Positions 26,765 to 37,902 of a stretch of 64,000 bases of DNA are shown piece by piece. Both the position numbers and the translations under genes were made by a program. The notes under the pieces were generated by a model. The model was not told where the DNA came from. It made no database searches and saw nothing but the letters and a program-made list of their open reading frames with translations. The stretch's first letter is position 1, and every line of letters starts with the position of its first letter. The DNA is from Defluviicoccus sp. (GTDB lineage: Bacteria > Pseudomonadota > Alphaproteobacteria > Rhodospirillales > Defluviicoccaceae): positions 1 through 64,000 of the forward strand of contig JARSSM010000006.1 of assembly GCA_029624735.1 (NCBI GenBank), in the 5' to 3' direction.

Positions 26765-27594
26765 CCATTCTCGGTTCCGGCGCGTCCAGCGGCACGCCCT
26801 CGATCGGCAACAATTGGGGTCGCTGTAATCCGGCCAATCCGCGCAATCGCCGCATGCGGCCGGCCATCGTCGTCGAAACCGAACAGACCCGCATCCTTGT
26901 CGACACGCCGCCGGACCTGCGCCATCAACTGCTGGCGACCGAGATCATGCGCCTCGATGCCGTTTGCTACACGCACGCGCACGCCGACCACCTGCATGGC
27001 ATCGACGACCTGCGCGCCATCAACAGGCTGACCAAGGCGGCCTTGCCGCTCTACGCGACGGCACACACGGTAGGCGAGATCCGCAGGCGCTTCGGCTACA
27101 CGCTGGAACCGCAACCGGCCGATGCGCACTGGTTCTCCAGACCTGTCCTCGTGCCGCACGAGATTTCAGCCGGTGAGGCTTTCACGATCGGCGATATCCG
27201 TGTCGAGGCCTTCGAGCAGCACCACGGGCGGACGATGACGCTCGGATTCCGGTTCAACGACGTGGCGTACTCGACAGATGTCGCTGAGCTTCCCGAGGCG
27301 TCGTTCGCTGTGCTTGCGGGGGTGCGGCTATGGATCCTCGGTGTCTTTTCGGAGCGGCCGTTTCCAACCCATTGCCATCTCTCGCAGGGCCTGGAGTGGA
27401 TCGCGCGTGTCCAGCCCGAGGCTGCCGTGCTCACGCACTTGAGCAGCGAACTCGATTACGATGCGCTGGTGCGCCGCCTGCCGCCGCACATCGCGCCGGC
27501 CTATGACGGGATGACGATCGATGTGGTCGATGCGGTCTCCGGAGCGCAGCGCGACGAAACGATGGCGGCCGAGCCGGCCCGGCGCCGGGCTTGA
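26755..27594 (+). CDS. PhnP-like MBL-fold phosphodiesterase
   Basis: This 279-residue metallo-beta-lactamase fold protein begins with the loop GSGASSGTPSIGNNWG. The metal-binding motif is THAHADHLHG. Further ligands are the His of FEQHHGR, the Asp of YSTDVAELP and the His of VLTHLSSELD, so the dinuclear site looks complete. PhnP relatives hydrolyse cyclic phosphodiesters. Because the gene sits in the metG-tatD housekeeping operon and no phn genes are near, a phosphonate role is not implied. The ATG lies inside the tatD 3' end. Confidence 0.9.
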   Translation: MRVTILGSGASSGTPSIGNNWGRCNPANPRNRRMRPAIVVETEQTRILVDTPPDLRHQLLATEIMRLDAVCYTHAHADHLHGIDDLRAINRLTKAALPLYATAHTVGEIRRRFGYTLEPQPADAHWFSRPVLVPHEISAGEAFTIGDIRVEAFEQHHGRTMTLGFRFNDVAYSTDVAELPEASFAVLAGVRLWILGVFSERPFPTHCHLSQGLEWIARVQPEAAVLTHLSSELDYDALVRRLPPHIAPAYDGMTIDVVDAVSGAQRDETMAAEPARRRA

Positions 27595-27707
27595 GGATGC
27601 GGATCGGACTGGCACGGACGGGTTGCCGTTCCAGAACAGGGCCTATGGTGAACCCCCGGTCTCAGGAACGGCGTCTAACGCGCTGAAATGCCGATTCTGG
27701 TTCTGAT

Positions 27708-27736
27708 TTGTCATAATATATCTTATGCGACATAAG
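27708..27736 (+). promoter_or_regulatory. Putative mazG promoter with palindromic operator over the -10
   Basis: A -35-like TTGTCA (27708-27713) and a -10-like CATAAG (27731-27736) are separated by exactly 17 bases in an AT-rich patch. The -10 hexamer is the right arm of a perfect palindrome CTTATG-CGA-CATAAG (27722-27736), which suggests an operator at which a dimeric repressor would block polymerase. The mazG start is about 120 nt downstream. This is sequence inference only. Confidence 0.45.
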
Positions 27737-27856
27737 GTCGATTTTCATCAAGAAGCGATCCTTCCGCCCCGCTTTCGGCCAATACCTCGCTGGCGACGGT
27801 CCTTGTTGTCCGGGGCAGCGAGGAGCGCCGCCGCCAAGCCGGAATGGAGGTAAGCG

Positions 27857-28687
27857 ATGAGCGCGGCGATCGACAGACTGCTCGCGATCATGGCGCGGCT
27901 GCGCGATGCCGATGGCGGTTGCCCGTGGGACCTCGAACAGACGTTCGAGACGATTGCGCCATACACCATTGAGGAGGCTTTCGAAGTCGCGGACGCCATC
28001 GATCGCGCTGATTACGAAGGGCTTCGGAGCGAGCTGGGCGATCTCCTGCTGCAGGTCGTGTTCCACGCCCAGATGGCCAGCGAGCGCGAGCTGTTCGATT
28101 TTGCTGCAGTCTGCGAAGCGATTTGCGAAAAGATGTTGCGGCGCCATCCTCATGTTTTCGGTGAGGCCTCCGCAGGGAGCCCCAGCGAGGTGGTCCGCTC
28201 GTGGGAGCGCATCAAGGCGACCGAGCGGCAGGCGGATGCATCGGCCGCAGGCCCCTTGGATGCGGCGACCGTGCCGAGCGCGCTTGATGGCATCACAAAG
28301 CGCCTGCCGACGCTGATGCGGGCGCAGAAGCTGCAGCGGCGGGCGGCCGGGCTTGGCTTCGATTGGCCGGATGCGCGAGCCGTGCTGGCCAAGCTGGCGG
28401 AGGAAGTCGCCGAAATCGAGGTGGAAATGGCGGCGGGCGGAGAGCCGGCCCGCTTGACCGACGAGCTCGGCGATCTGCTGTTCACCTGCGTCAACCTTGG
28501 CCGCAAGCTCGGCGTCGATGGAGAAACCGCGCTGCGGCACGCAAACGCGAAGTTCGAGCGCCGCTTCCGCGCTCTTGAGACGCTGCTCGACGATGCGGCG
28601 CGACAGCACCGCCGCACGGCCAGCCTCGATGAGCTCGAAGCTCTGTGGCAGGCGGTCAAGGCTGCGGAAACGGAAAGTCCGCTTTGA
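27857..28687 (+). CDS. mazG: Nucleoside triphosphate pyrophosphohydrolase MazG
   Basis: This 276-residue all-alpha NTP pyrophosphatase hydrolyses NTPs and dNTPs to monophosphates and modulates (p)ppGpp or removes damaged nucleotides. Two MazG domains are present. The first starts near CPWDLEQTFETIAPYTIEE and has the metal motif ELGDLLLQVVFHA. The second has EEVAEIEVEM and ELGDLLFTCVNLGRKL. The ATG follows GGAGG at good spacing. The upstream 160 nt contain a palindromic promoter candidate. Confidence 0.95.
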   Translation: MSAAIDRLLAIMARLRDADGGCPWDLEQTFETIAPYTIEEAFEVADAIDRADYEGLRSELGDLLLQVVFHAQMASERELFDFAAVCEAICEKMLRRHPHVFGEASAGSPSEVVRSWERIKATERQADASAAGPLDAATVPSALDGITKRLPTLMRAQKLQRRAAGLGFDWPDARAVLAKLAEEVAEIEVEMAAGGEPARLTDELGDLLFTCVNLGRKLGVDGETALRHANAKFERRFRALETLLDDAARQHRRTASLDELEALWQAVKAAETESPL

Positions 28688-29000
28688 GCGCTGTACCCCG
28701 CCTTCCCTAGCCCGTTCTTAGGGAATACGGAGATTGGGAGAATGCCTCTTGGGTGAGGAGCCGGGCGTTTTCGCAGCTTCTTCGAGCCGCTGGTCGGTTT
28801 GGGGGATTGGTCGCCTCTCAGCGGAATCCGTGGGCACTCAGGCCCAGGCGTGCGCGGGTATCAATGCTTTTGGCGCTACAACACACGTTTGTGATAGCAG
28901 CCCATCAGCAGGTACATAACAGCACTGGGAAGAAACTGGTTGTTAGAGCCTCATGACAGGAATATTTTTTCAATGACTGACACGTTGAGGCGTAAATCGC
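28688..29000. other. Intergenic stretch before DUF4145 gene, no gene recognised
   Basis: These 313 bases hold no convincing coding region. Near the left end is a hairpin with 7-bp arms TTCCCTA (28703-28709) and TAGGGAA (28719-28725) and a 9-base loop, but no T-run. Toward the right the sequence becomes noticeably AT-richer, continuing into the DUF4145 gene, as expected at the border of acquired DNA. Confidence 0.5.
28703..28725 (+). terminator. Hairpin downstream of mazG, weak terminator candidate
   Basis: A perfect 7-bp stem TTCCCTA/TAGGGAA closes a 9-base loop 16 nt after the mazG stop. There is no following T-tract, so it may serve as an mRNA 3'-end hairpin and not a classical intrinsic terminator. 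Confidence 0.3.
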
Positions 29001-29777
29001 ATGAAATATATTCCTCCAGCAGTTACTAAAACGGCTTTCAATTGTCCCCATTGCGGTGCATTTGCTCAACAATATTGGTCTTTTGTGCTCGCTGGCCGGA
29101 AAGAAAAAGACTCAACGCCAAATATTGTTGATCTAGAGGGAACTAAAGGAGAGTATTTCGATGAGATAAAGGACGTTGGAGAGCGCGAAAAAATAAGAAT
29201 ATACTTTGAGCATCTTGCAACCGGCTTGCCGTTTTTCCGGAACGTACGACAGTACGCTGAATTCGAAGTTGGCAACGTATGGTTTAGTCAATGTTATAAT
29301 TGCGACAACCTCGCACTATGGGTTTATGATAAGATGATTTATCCGCAGAGAGGTGAAGCTCCGCCGGCAAATCCTGATATGCCTGAGAAGATTCGTCGGG
29401 ACTATGATGAGGCAAGCACGATCCTCGATCTGTCACCCCGTGGTGCCGCGGCACTGCTCCGGCTCAGTGTCGAGAATCTCTGCGGGGAATTGGGAGACCC
29501 AGCAAAGTCGATCAATGAGAATATCAAGGCGATGGTCGCGGGCGGGCTCGATCGACGCGTCCAGCAAGCCCTCGATGCGGTTCGGGTCGTGGGGAACAAC
29601 GCCGTCCACCCAGGGCAGATCGACCTCAAGGACGATCGGGCCTTGGCTGAAAGTCTTTTCCGGCTCCTGAACTTGATCGTTGAGAGGATGATTTCGGAAC
29701 CTAAGCATGTTGATGACTTGTACGCCTCCCTACCGGAAAGCGCGCGTCAGGCCATTGCGAAGCGGGATGGGAAGTAA
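29001..29777 (+). CDS. DUF4145 domain protein, probably horizontally acquired
   Basis: This 258-residue protein has a putative zinc ribbon with FNCPHCGA near residue 13 and a second CYNCDN pair near residue 98. A helical C-terminal DUF4145 domain follows (SPRGAAALLRLSVENLCGELG, VRVVGNNAVHPGQIDL). DUF4145 occurs alone or fused to restriction and other defence proteins. Its own biochemical role is unknown. The first half of the gene is much richer in A+T than neighbouring genes, while the second half is GC-rich, suggesting partial amelioration or a mosaic. It is a single gene between mazG and the convergent pgm, with no defence partner visible beside it. Confidence 0.8.
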   Translation: MKYIPPAVTKTAFNCPHCGAFAQQYWSFVLAGRKEKDSTPNIVDLEGTKGEYFDEIKDVGEREKIRIYFEHLATGLPFFRNVRQYAEFEVGNVWFSQCYNCDNLALWVYDKMIYPQRGEAPPANPDMPEKIRRDYDEASTILDLSPRGAAALLRLSVENLCGELGDPAKSINENIKAMVAGGLDRRVQQALDAVRVVGNNAVHPGQIDLKDDRALAESLFRLLNLIVERMISEPKHVDDLYASLPESARQAIAKRDGK

Positions 29778-29910
29778 CGTCTTCCTTAGAGCCACGGAGA
29801 CGGACGAGCCAGCCTGAAGCGCAACTCGCCGGCTCCGGCGGCACCGGCTGGCAGGGGGACGTCATTGCGAGCCGTCCGCCCTGCCCCGCTTCGATCGGTG
29901 CCGATCGCCC

Positions 29911-31925
<2,015 letters not shown>

Positions 31926-33335
31926 ATGCAACGTTTTCTCATGGCTCTGTCGCTGGCTAGCGCAATGCTGCTGGCGCCGACGTCGAATGCTTTCGCGCGT
32001 TATTCCGCGCTGGTCATGGACGCCGCATCAGGCGAGATCCTTTACTCGGCCAATGCCGAACTCGCCCGCTACCCAGCGTCGCTGACCAAGATGATGACGC
32101 TTTATCTCCTCTTTGATGCAATTGAATCCGGCCGCGTGCGGCTCTCGGACGCGATCTCCTTCTCCGGCAATGCCGCGGCGCAGCCGCCGTCAAAGCTTGG
32201 CGTCTATACGGGCGAGCGGATTTCGGTCGAGAATGCGATTCTCGCTCTGGTGACCAAATCGGCCAACGATGTCGCGGCAGCCGTAGCCGAGCACTTGGGC
32301 GGCAGCGAGTATAACTTCGCACAATCGATGACAGAACAGGCGCATCGCTTGGGCATGCTCGACACAACGTTTCAGAACGCTTCGGGTCTGCCCAATTCCG
32401 ATCAGGTGACAACGGCGCGCGATATGGCCGTTCTCGGTCGCGCTCTTTATATCGATTTCCCCCAGTTCTACCATTACTTCTCGACGCGCTACTTTCGATA
32501 TGATGGCGCGTCTCATCACAATCATAACCAGCTTCTCTTCAGCTACGATGGCGTTGATGGCATTAAGACCGGGTTCATCCGTGCTTCCGGGTTTAATCTG
32601 GTTGCCTCGGCGACTCGCAATGGCCGCCGGCTGATCGGCGTCGTGCTCGGGGCGCGGTCGCCCGGCGAGCGCGGCCGGATGATGACGAGCCTATTCGATA
32701 ACGGCTTTCGCGATGCCGATCGCGGCGAGTTCCAACTGGCAATGGCGCGCGAAGTTCCGGCCACCCAGATCGAACGCTCGGTCACCGAGAGTGCGACCGC
32801 GGCGCCTGCGCCGGAGGGGCGCGCCGGCAGTTCCAGCATCGAGCTCGGCACCTTCAAGGACAGAAGCGGCGCCGTTGATGCGGCCCGACGGGCGTTGAAC
32901 CGCGTCTCCGGTGAGCTGAACGGCAGTGGCGAGATCGATGTCGTTGCCATGCGCGGCAAGGGACGCCGGGCCGGCGTCACCTATCAGAGTCGCATCAGCG
33001 ACATCGATGCGGCGGAAGCTTGGCGCGCGTGCGCGGTCCTCAAGAAGTCGGTGCGGATGGCGTGCAGCGTGCGGACGACCAAGCCCACTGCCGCAGCAAG
33101 GGCGTCGGTTAAGAAGCCATCGGTCACGAAGCAAGCCGCCGTGCGATCGGAGCGCACGAAGGCTTCGGCCGGGCGGACGAAGGACCGCAAAGTGGTTGTC
33201 GCCAAGGCATCGGGGGGGCGTGCTTCAATGACGAAGCCTGAGCGCTCGAAGGTTTCAGCGGCCAAGGCGACCGTGCCAGCGAGCACTAAGCCAGCAACAC
33301 TTGGCTCAAAGCCGGCCGTGCGGCCGAAGCCTTGA
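31926..33335 (+). CDS. D-alanyl-D-alanine carboxypeptidase with basic C-terminal tail
   Basis: This 469-residue penicillin-binding protein has a signal peptide (MQRFLMALSLASAM to NAFA), SxxK as SLTK (about S52, K55), SxN as SAN and KTG in IKTGFIRAS, so the active site is complete. A SPOR-like segment follows (SIELGTFKDRSGAVDAARRAL to VRMACSVRTTK). The last about 100 residues are a low-complexity Lys/Ala/Ser/Thr-rich tail, which could bind anionic wall polymers. The ATG at 31926 has only a weak GAAGG site. It is a paralog of the carboxypeptidase at 21.4 kb. A terminator-like leader precedes it. Confidence 0.92.
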   Translation: MQRFLMALSLASAMLLAPTSNAFARYSALVMDAASGEILYSANAELARYPASLTKMMTLYLLFDAIESGRVRLSDAISFSGNAAAQPPSKLGVYTGERISVENAILALVTKSANDVAAAVAEHLGGSEYNFAQSMTEQAHRLGMLDTTFQNASGLPNSDQVTTARDMAVLGRALYIDFPQFYHYFSTRYFRYDGASHHNHNQLLFSYDGVDGIKTGFIRASGFNLVASATRNGRRLIGVVLGARSPGERGRMMTSLFDNGFRDADRGEFQLAMAREVPATQIERSVTESATAAPAPEGRAGSSSIELGTFKDRSGAVDAARRALNRVSGELNGSGEIDVVAMRGKGRRAGVTYQSRISDIDAAEAWRACAVLKKSVRMACSVRTTKPTAAARASVKKPSVTKQAAVRSERTKASAGRTKDRKVVVAKASGGRASMTKPERSKVSAAKATVPASTKPATLGSKPAVRPKP

Positions 33336-33349
33336 AACTGAGCCGGCGC

Positions 33350-34069
33350 TTAGGTGAGCGCCGATGCGAGGACGGCCCCGCGCGAGGCCATAAAGTAGAG
33401 GCCTAGGTGGTGCGTTTCAGCCTGCGGATGTGAAGCCGTGATCGGCAGTCCCAGGCTGAGGGCCGTCTCTCGCGGTAGCGCGTAGGTCGCGCAGCCGGGC
33501 TCATAGACGACAATATCGGTGAGCGTCGGCATCATCCCGTGGTTGCGCGCGGAAAGCATCGTCAGCACGAAATCCATCACGCAGATATCGGTGCAGATGC
33601 CGACAACGACGATGCTGGCCAAGCGGCCGTCGTTCACCCAGGCGACGATGCGATTTCCCCTCCCCGCGCCTGCTTCCGCGCCGACAAAACCGTTGATGCA
33701 GTCCTTGGCGATGAGCGTTGCCTGCGGGCAGCCTTCCAGCCACTTCAATGCCGGCACCAGCTCGTCTTCGCCGGTGCCCCGCTCGCAGTGAGGCGGATAG
33801 GGCGGCTCCGGCTTGCCCGGCTGATGGCTATCGAGAAAGACCGCGATCGGCCGGTTCTGACCGGCAAACTCCCGCGCCAGCCGGTCGGTCTCGCCGATCA
33901 TGCGCTCGACCTGGCCGTTCGGCGCCTGTGGCGCCAGATTGCCAGCCTTTACCGTCGCGAAGCCGTTTACTTCATCGACGATCACGAGCCCGCAGGCGCT
34001 GGCGCCGATAGTGTACGGCGCCAAGCGGATGGGGAGGTTCTCCTCAAGATAGGCAAGCCCGCCGGTCAT
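33350..34069 (-). CDS. Isochorismatase/nicotinamidase-family cysteine hydrolase
   Basis: This 239-residue enzyme has the catalytic triad of the family: Asp in VIVDEVNGF, Lys in LIAKDCINGF and Cys in VGICTDICVMDF, with the preceding cis-peptide region intact. FLDSHQPGKPEPPYPPHC resembles the metal-binding loop of nicotinamidases, so nicotinamide deamidation in NAD salvage is the leading guess, but other amidase substrates are possible. It is the last gene of the galU-ugd-manB run, 49 nt after manB, with no obvious metabolic link to it. Confidence 0.85.
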   Translation of the reverse strand: MTGGLAYLEENLPIRLAPYTIGASACGLVIVDEVNGFATVKAGNLAPQAPNGQVERMIGETDRLAREFAGQNRPIAVFLDSHQPGKPEPPYPPHCERGTGEDELVPALKWLEGCPQATLIAKDCINGFVGAEAGAGRGNRIVAWVNDGRLASIVVVGICTDICVMDFVLTMLSARNHGMMPTLTDIVVYEPGCATYALPRETALSLGLPITASHPQAETHHLGLYFMASRGAVLASALT

Positions 34070-34118
34070 GATCGCAACACCCCGTCCCCGCCGCTGTGGC
34101 GGCGTTGCGATCAGGATC

Positions 34119-35501
34119 TCATGCGACGGCGCTCGCGTCCACCTCGCTCAAACGAAGCTGTTCGGCAAGCGCATCCTTGAGCCGCTGCAATGCGGCTGCA
34201 TCCGCTGCCTCGCAACGGCCGACGAGAACCGGCTGGGTGTTGGACGAACGCAACAGCCACCAGCCGTCGGCCGTCGTCACCCGGACACCATCGATCGCGT
34301 GAACGGTCACGCCGGGCAGATCGCGCAGACGGGCGCGCACCTCCTCGACCACCCGGAACTTCCGTTCCTCCGCGCAATCGATGCGCAGTTCGGGCGTGTT
34401 GACCAGCTGCGGCATCGCATCGCGGAGCGCGGTCAGGGGTTTATTCGCACGGCTGAGCGTCGATAGCAGCCTCACTGCGGCGTAAGGCGCATCGTCGAAG
34501 CCGTAGTAGCCGTCGGCGAAAAAGATGTGACCGCTCATCTCGCCGGCAAGCGCGGCGCCGGTTTCGGCCATCATGGTCTTGATCAGCGAGTGGCCGGTGC
34601 GGCTCATCAGCGCCTTGCCGCCCAGGCGGGTGATCTCGTCGAAGAACACCTGGCTCGACTTGACGTCGGCGATGATGGTGGCGCCGGGCCGGCGCGCAAG
34701 CACGTCGCTCGCGAGGATAACCAGCAGCTGATCGCCCCAGATTACACGGCCCTTGGCGTCGATGACGCCGATCCGATCGCCATCGCCATCGAAGGCAATG
34801 CCGAGGTCACACTGATGCTGGGCGACCGCGGCTTTCAGCTGCTCCAGGTTCTCCTCAACGGTCGGATCGGGGTGATGGGCCGGGAAATTTCCGTCAACAG
34901 CCTCATTAATAATGACATGGTGGCCCGGCAACCGATCACACAGCGTCCGCAGCAGGACGCCGCAAGCGCCATTGCCGGGGTCCCAGGCAACACGCAACGG
35001 CTTGTTGCCCTGCGTGTCCTGCACCAGCCGGCTGACGTAGGCTTCGCGAATATCGGTGGCAACGACCGCCCCCTGCCCGCTCTCGAAATCGCCGGACCGC
35101 ACCAGCGCCGCCAGTGACTGAATGGCGTCGCCGAAGAACGGCTTGTTCATCAGCACCATCTTGATGCCGTTGTAGTCCGGCGGATTGTGCGAGCCGGTCA
35201 CCATCATGCCGGCGTCGGTGCCGAGGTGGTGAGTAGCGAAATAGAGCATCGGGCTCGGTCCACAGCCGATCCGGGTCACATCGACGCCCGCCTCGCGGAG
35301 CCCTTCGACAAGGATGCCTTCGAGCTCAGGGGAACTCAGCCGGCCGTCATAACCGACCGCGACCGTCCGCCCCCCTGCCCTGCGGACAACGGTGCCGAAG
35401 GCTCGGCCGATCAGGCGCATGCCCTCGACCGGCAGCGTCTTGCCGACGATGCCGCGGATGTCGTACTCGCGAAAAATCGTAGCGTCGAGTGACAGTGCCA
35501 T
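34119..35501 (-). CDS. manB: Phosphomannomutase/phosphoglucomutase
   Basis: This 460-residue alpha-D-phosphohexomutase begins FREYDIRGIVGKTL. The phosphoserine loop is VTGSHNPPDYNG, the metal loop is FDGDGDRIGV and the sugar-binding loop is GEMSGHIFF. It interconverts mannose 6-P and 1-P, and probably the glucose equivalents, for surface polysaccharide precursors. The start ATG overlaps the ugd stop by one base (TAATG), so translation is coupled. It is distinct from the Pgm at 30 kb, which belongs to another subgroup. Confidence 0.93.
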   Translation of the reverse strand: MALSLDATIFREYDIRGIVGKTLPVEGMRLIGRAFGTVVRRAGGRTVAVGYDGRLSSPELEGILVEGLREAGVDVTRIGCGPSPMLYFATHHLGTDAGMMVTGSHNPPDYNGIKMVLMNKPFFGDAIQSLAALVRSGDFESGQGAVVATDIREAYVSRLVQDTQGNKPLRVAWDPGNGACGVLLRTLCDRLPGHHVIINEAVDGNFPAHHPDPTVEENLEQLKAAVAQHQCDLGIAFDGDGDRIGVIDAKGRVIWGDQLLVILASDVLARRPGATIIADVKSSQVFFDEITRLGGKALMSRTGHSLIKTMMAETGAALAGEMSGHIFFADGYYGFDDAPYAAVRLLSTLSRANKPLTALRDAMPQLVNTPELRIDCAEERKFRVVEEVRARLRDLPGVTVHAIDGVRVTTADGWWLLRSSNTQPVLVGRCEAADAAALQRLKDALAEQLRLSEVDASAVA

Positions 35502-36841
35502 TAGCGCTTTCCCTCCTCTGTCGCCGCACCTTCGACCGCCGGCCGGCCGACGGAGATGTAATCGAAGCCCGCCGCCTCCATCATCCCGAGCGTGTAGATA
35601 TTGCGCAAATCGACGATGATTGGCGCCTTCAGCAGTGCCTTGACGCGCTTTAGGTCAAGCGCACGGAATTCGTTCCACTCGGTCAGGATCGCCAGCGCAT
35701 CGGCGCCTTCCATCGTTTGATACGCGTTCTCGCCCCAGATGACGCCGCTCAGGAGCTCCTGCGCCCGCTTAGCCCCTTCCGGATCGTACGCGCGCACCGT
35801 GGCGCCCGCCGCCTGCAGGGCGGGGATGATGGCGAGGCTCGGCGCTTCGCGCATATCGTCGGTATTCGGCTTGAACGTCAGGCCTAGGACGGCGATCGTC
35901 TTGCCGGCGACGCTCCCGCCGCAGGCAGCGACGATCTTGTCCGCCATCTGCAGCTTGCGCTCCTCGTTGATGGCATCGACGGCCTCGACAATGCGCAGCG
36001 GCTGGCCCGCCTGGCGGCCGGTCTCGATCAGCGCGCGGGTATCCTTCGGAAAACACGAGCCGCCGAAGCCGGGGCCGGCATGCAGGAACTTGCGGCCGAT
36101 GCGGCCATCGAGGCCGATGCCGCGGGCGACATCTTGGATATTGGCGCCGACCCGCTCGGCGAGATCCGCCAGCTCGTTGATATAGGTGATCTTCGTTGCG
36201 AGGAAGGCGTTGGCCGCATACTTGGTCAGCTCGGCAGTCCGACGCGAGGTGAATACGATTGGCGTTTCAATAAGATAGAGGACACGGTACAGCTGTCGCA
36301 TGAGCGCCTGCGCGCGCTCGCTGTCGGTGCCAATGACGACCCGGTCCGGCCGCATGAAGTCGTTGATGGCCGAACCTTCGCGCAGGAACTCTGGATTGGA
36401 GACGACATCGAATTCAAGCTCTGGCCGGCGCGCCCGCACCCGGCGCTCGATCTCATCGCCGGTGCCGACCGGGACGGTCGACTTGGTCACGATCACGGCG
36501 TAGTCGGTCAGGGCTTCGGCGATCTCGTCGACCGCCGCAAAGACGTAGCTCAAGTCGGCATAGCCGTCCCCGCGCCGGCTGGGCGTGCCCACGGCAACGA
36601 AGATGGCTTGCGCTTCGGCCACTGTTGCCGCCAGGTCGGTGGTGAACGACAGCCGCCCGTCGCGCGCGTTGGTTACCACCAGATCCGCCAAGCCCGGCTC
36701 ATAAATCGGGATCTCGCCCCGCTTCAGCCCCTCGATCTTGGCAACGTCTTTGTCGACGCACGTAACGTTGATTCCAAACTCCGAAAAGCATGCGCCGGAA
36801 ACGAGCCCGACATAACCGGTTCCGATCATAGCGATACGCAT
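35501..36841 (-). CDS. ugd: UDP-glucose 6-dehydrogenase
   Basis: This 446-residue enzyme oxidises UDP-glucose to UDP-glucuronate in two NAD-dependent steps. The N-terminal Rossmann loop is IGTGYVGLVSGACF. The catalytic cysteine lies in GFGGSCFPKDTRAL. The conserved STVPVGTGD and the second Rossmann-like C-terminal domain (VLGLTFKPNTDDMREAPS) are present. The product feeds capsule, exopolysaccharide or lipid A modification. It is 63 nt after galU, which makes its substrate, and coupled to manB. Confidence 0.96.
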   Translation of the reverse strand: MRIAMIGTGYVGLVSGACFSEFGINVTCVDKDVAKIEGLKRGEIPIYEPGLADLVVTNARDGRLSFTTDLAATVAEAQAIFVAVGTPSRRGDGYADLSYVFAAVDEIAEALTDYAVIVTKSTVPVGTGDEIERRVRARRPELEFDVVSNPEFLREGSAINDFMRPDRVVIGTDSERAQALMRQLYRVLYLIETPIVFTSRRTAELTKYAANAFLATKITYINELADLAERVGANIQDVARGIGLDGRIGRKFLHAGPGFGGSCFPKDTRALIETGRQAGQPLRIVEAVDAINEERKLQMADKIVAACGGSVAGKTIAVLGLTFKPNTDDMREAPSLAIIPALQAAGATVRAYDPEGAKRAQELLSGVIWGENAYQTMEGADALAILTEWNEFRALDLKRVKALLKAPIIVDLRNIYTLGMMEAAGFDYISVGRPAVEGAATEEGKR

Positions 36842-36904
36842 CGACGGTTCACCCTTGCCCGATTTGCGACCTGAGATCGTCAGAGTTGTGACGACGCAAT
36901 CTGA

Positions 36905-37774
36905 CTACGCGAATTCCTGCAACATTTTCCTAACGCGGTCGCCCATGTCCTCGCGTTCCAGCGCAAAAGCGATATTGGCCTGCAGGTAGCCGACCTTGCT
37001 GCCGCAGTCGAAGCGCCGGCCTTGGAAGCGGAAGCCGTTGACGGGCAGGATGCCGATCGTCTTGGCGATGGCATCGGTCAGCTGGATTTCGTTGCCGGCT
37101 CCCCGCTCCTGATGCTCAAGGATGGTCAGAACGAGCGGTTCGAGGATGTAGCGGCCGATGATGGCGAGCTGCGATGGGGCGTCCGCCGGTGCCGGCTTTT
37201 CGACCACGCCACGGACTGGGAGCAAGCCGCCCTTATCGCTGTTCACATCGAGAATCCCGTACTTGTCGGTGTGCTCGACGGGCACCTCTTCGATTGCCAA
37301 CAGCGACCCGCCGATCTTGCGATGGGCTTCCACCATTTGCTTGAGGCAGCCGGGCTTGCCGAGGATCAGGTCGTCGGCGAGCAACACCGCGAACGGCTCA
37401 TCGGTGACGAAGTTGCGGGCACACCACACCGCGTGTCCGAGACCGAGCGGTTCCTGCTGCCGGGTGTAGGAGATGTGGCCTGGCGCTGGCATCCAATCGG
37501 TGACGGAATGCAAAGACTCGACCTTGCCGCGTTCGATCAGGACGTGTTCAAGCTCGATACTGTGATCGAAATGGTCCTCAATTGCCGTTTTGGCACGGCC
37601 GGTGACGAAAATGAACTCCTCGATGCCGGCTTCCTGCGCCTCCTCGACCGCGTATTGGATCAAAGGCTTATCGACGATCGGCAGCATCTCCTTCGGCAGC
37701 GCTTTGGTCGCTGGAAGAAAACGGGTGCCGAGGCCCGCAACCGGAAACACCGCTTTGCGGATGGGCTTTACCAT
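36905..37774 (-). CDS. galU: UTP-glucose-1-phosphate uridylyltransferase
   Basis: This 289-residue nucleotidyltransferase makes UDP-glucose from UTP and glucose 1-phosphate. The N-terminal loop FPVAGLGTRFLPATKALPKE and the downstream EEAQEAGIEEFIFVTGR are diagnostic. It opens the minus-strand set galU-ugd-manB. With pgm at 30 kb the whole route from glucose 6-phosphate to UDP-glucuronate is encoded in this window. Confidence 0.97.
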   Translation of the reverse strand: MVKPIRKAVFPVAGLGTRFLPATKALPKEMLPIVDKPLIQYAVEEAQEAGIEEFIFVTGRAKTAIEDHFDHSIELEHVLIERGKVESLHSVTDWMPAPGHISYTRQQEPLGLGHAVWCARNFVTDEPFAVLLADDLILGKPGCLKQMVEAHRKIGGSLLAIEEVPVEHTDKYGILDVNSDKGGLLPVRGVVEKPAPADAPSQLAIIGRYILEPLVLTILEHQERGAGNEIQLTDAIAKTIGILPVNGFRFQGRRFDCGSKVGYLQANIAFALEREDMGDRVRKMLQEFA

Positions 37775-37902
37775 TACTCACCTCTCGGTCTCGGGGATGC
37801 CATGGAATGGGTTGTGGTGGGGATGCTTTGTTTGCCAGGGCGTCACGAGCGCGGCAACCCGCCAGCTTCGTCGCCGGGAACGAACCGATCATGAAATCGG
37901 GG

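Noticed and set aside
27328..27360. Unusual LGVFSERP in the MBL hydrolase where relatives often have an Asp-containing VDALR segment
   Set aside because: The metal ligands HxHxDH, H, D and H are all present elsewhere, so the change probably does not abolish activity.
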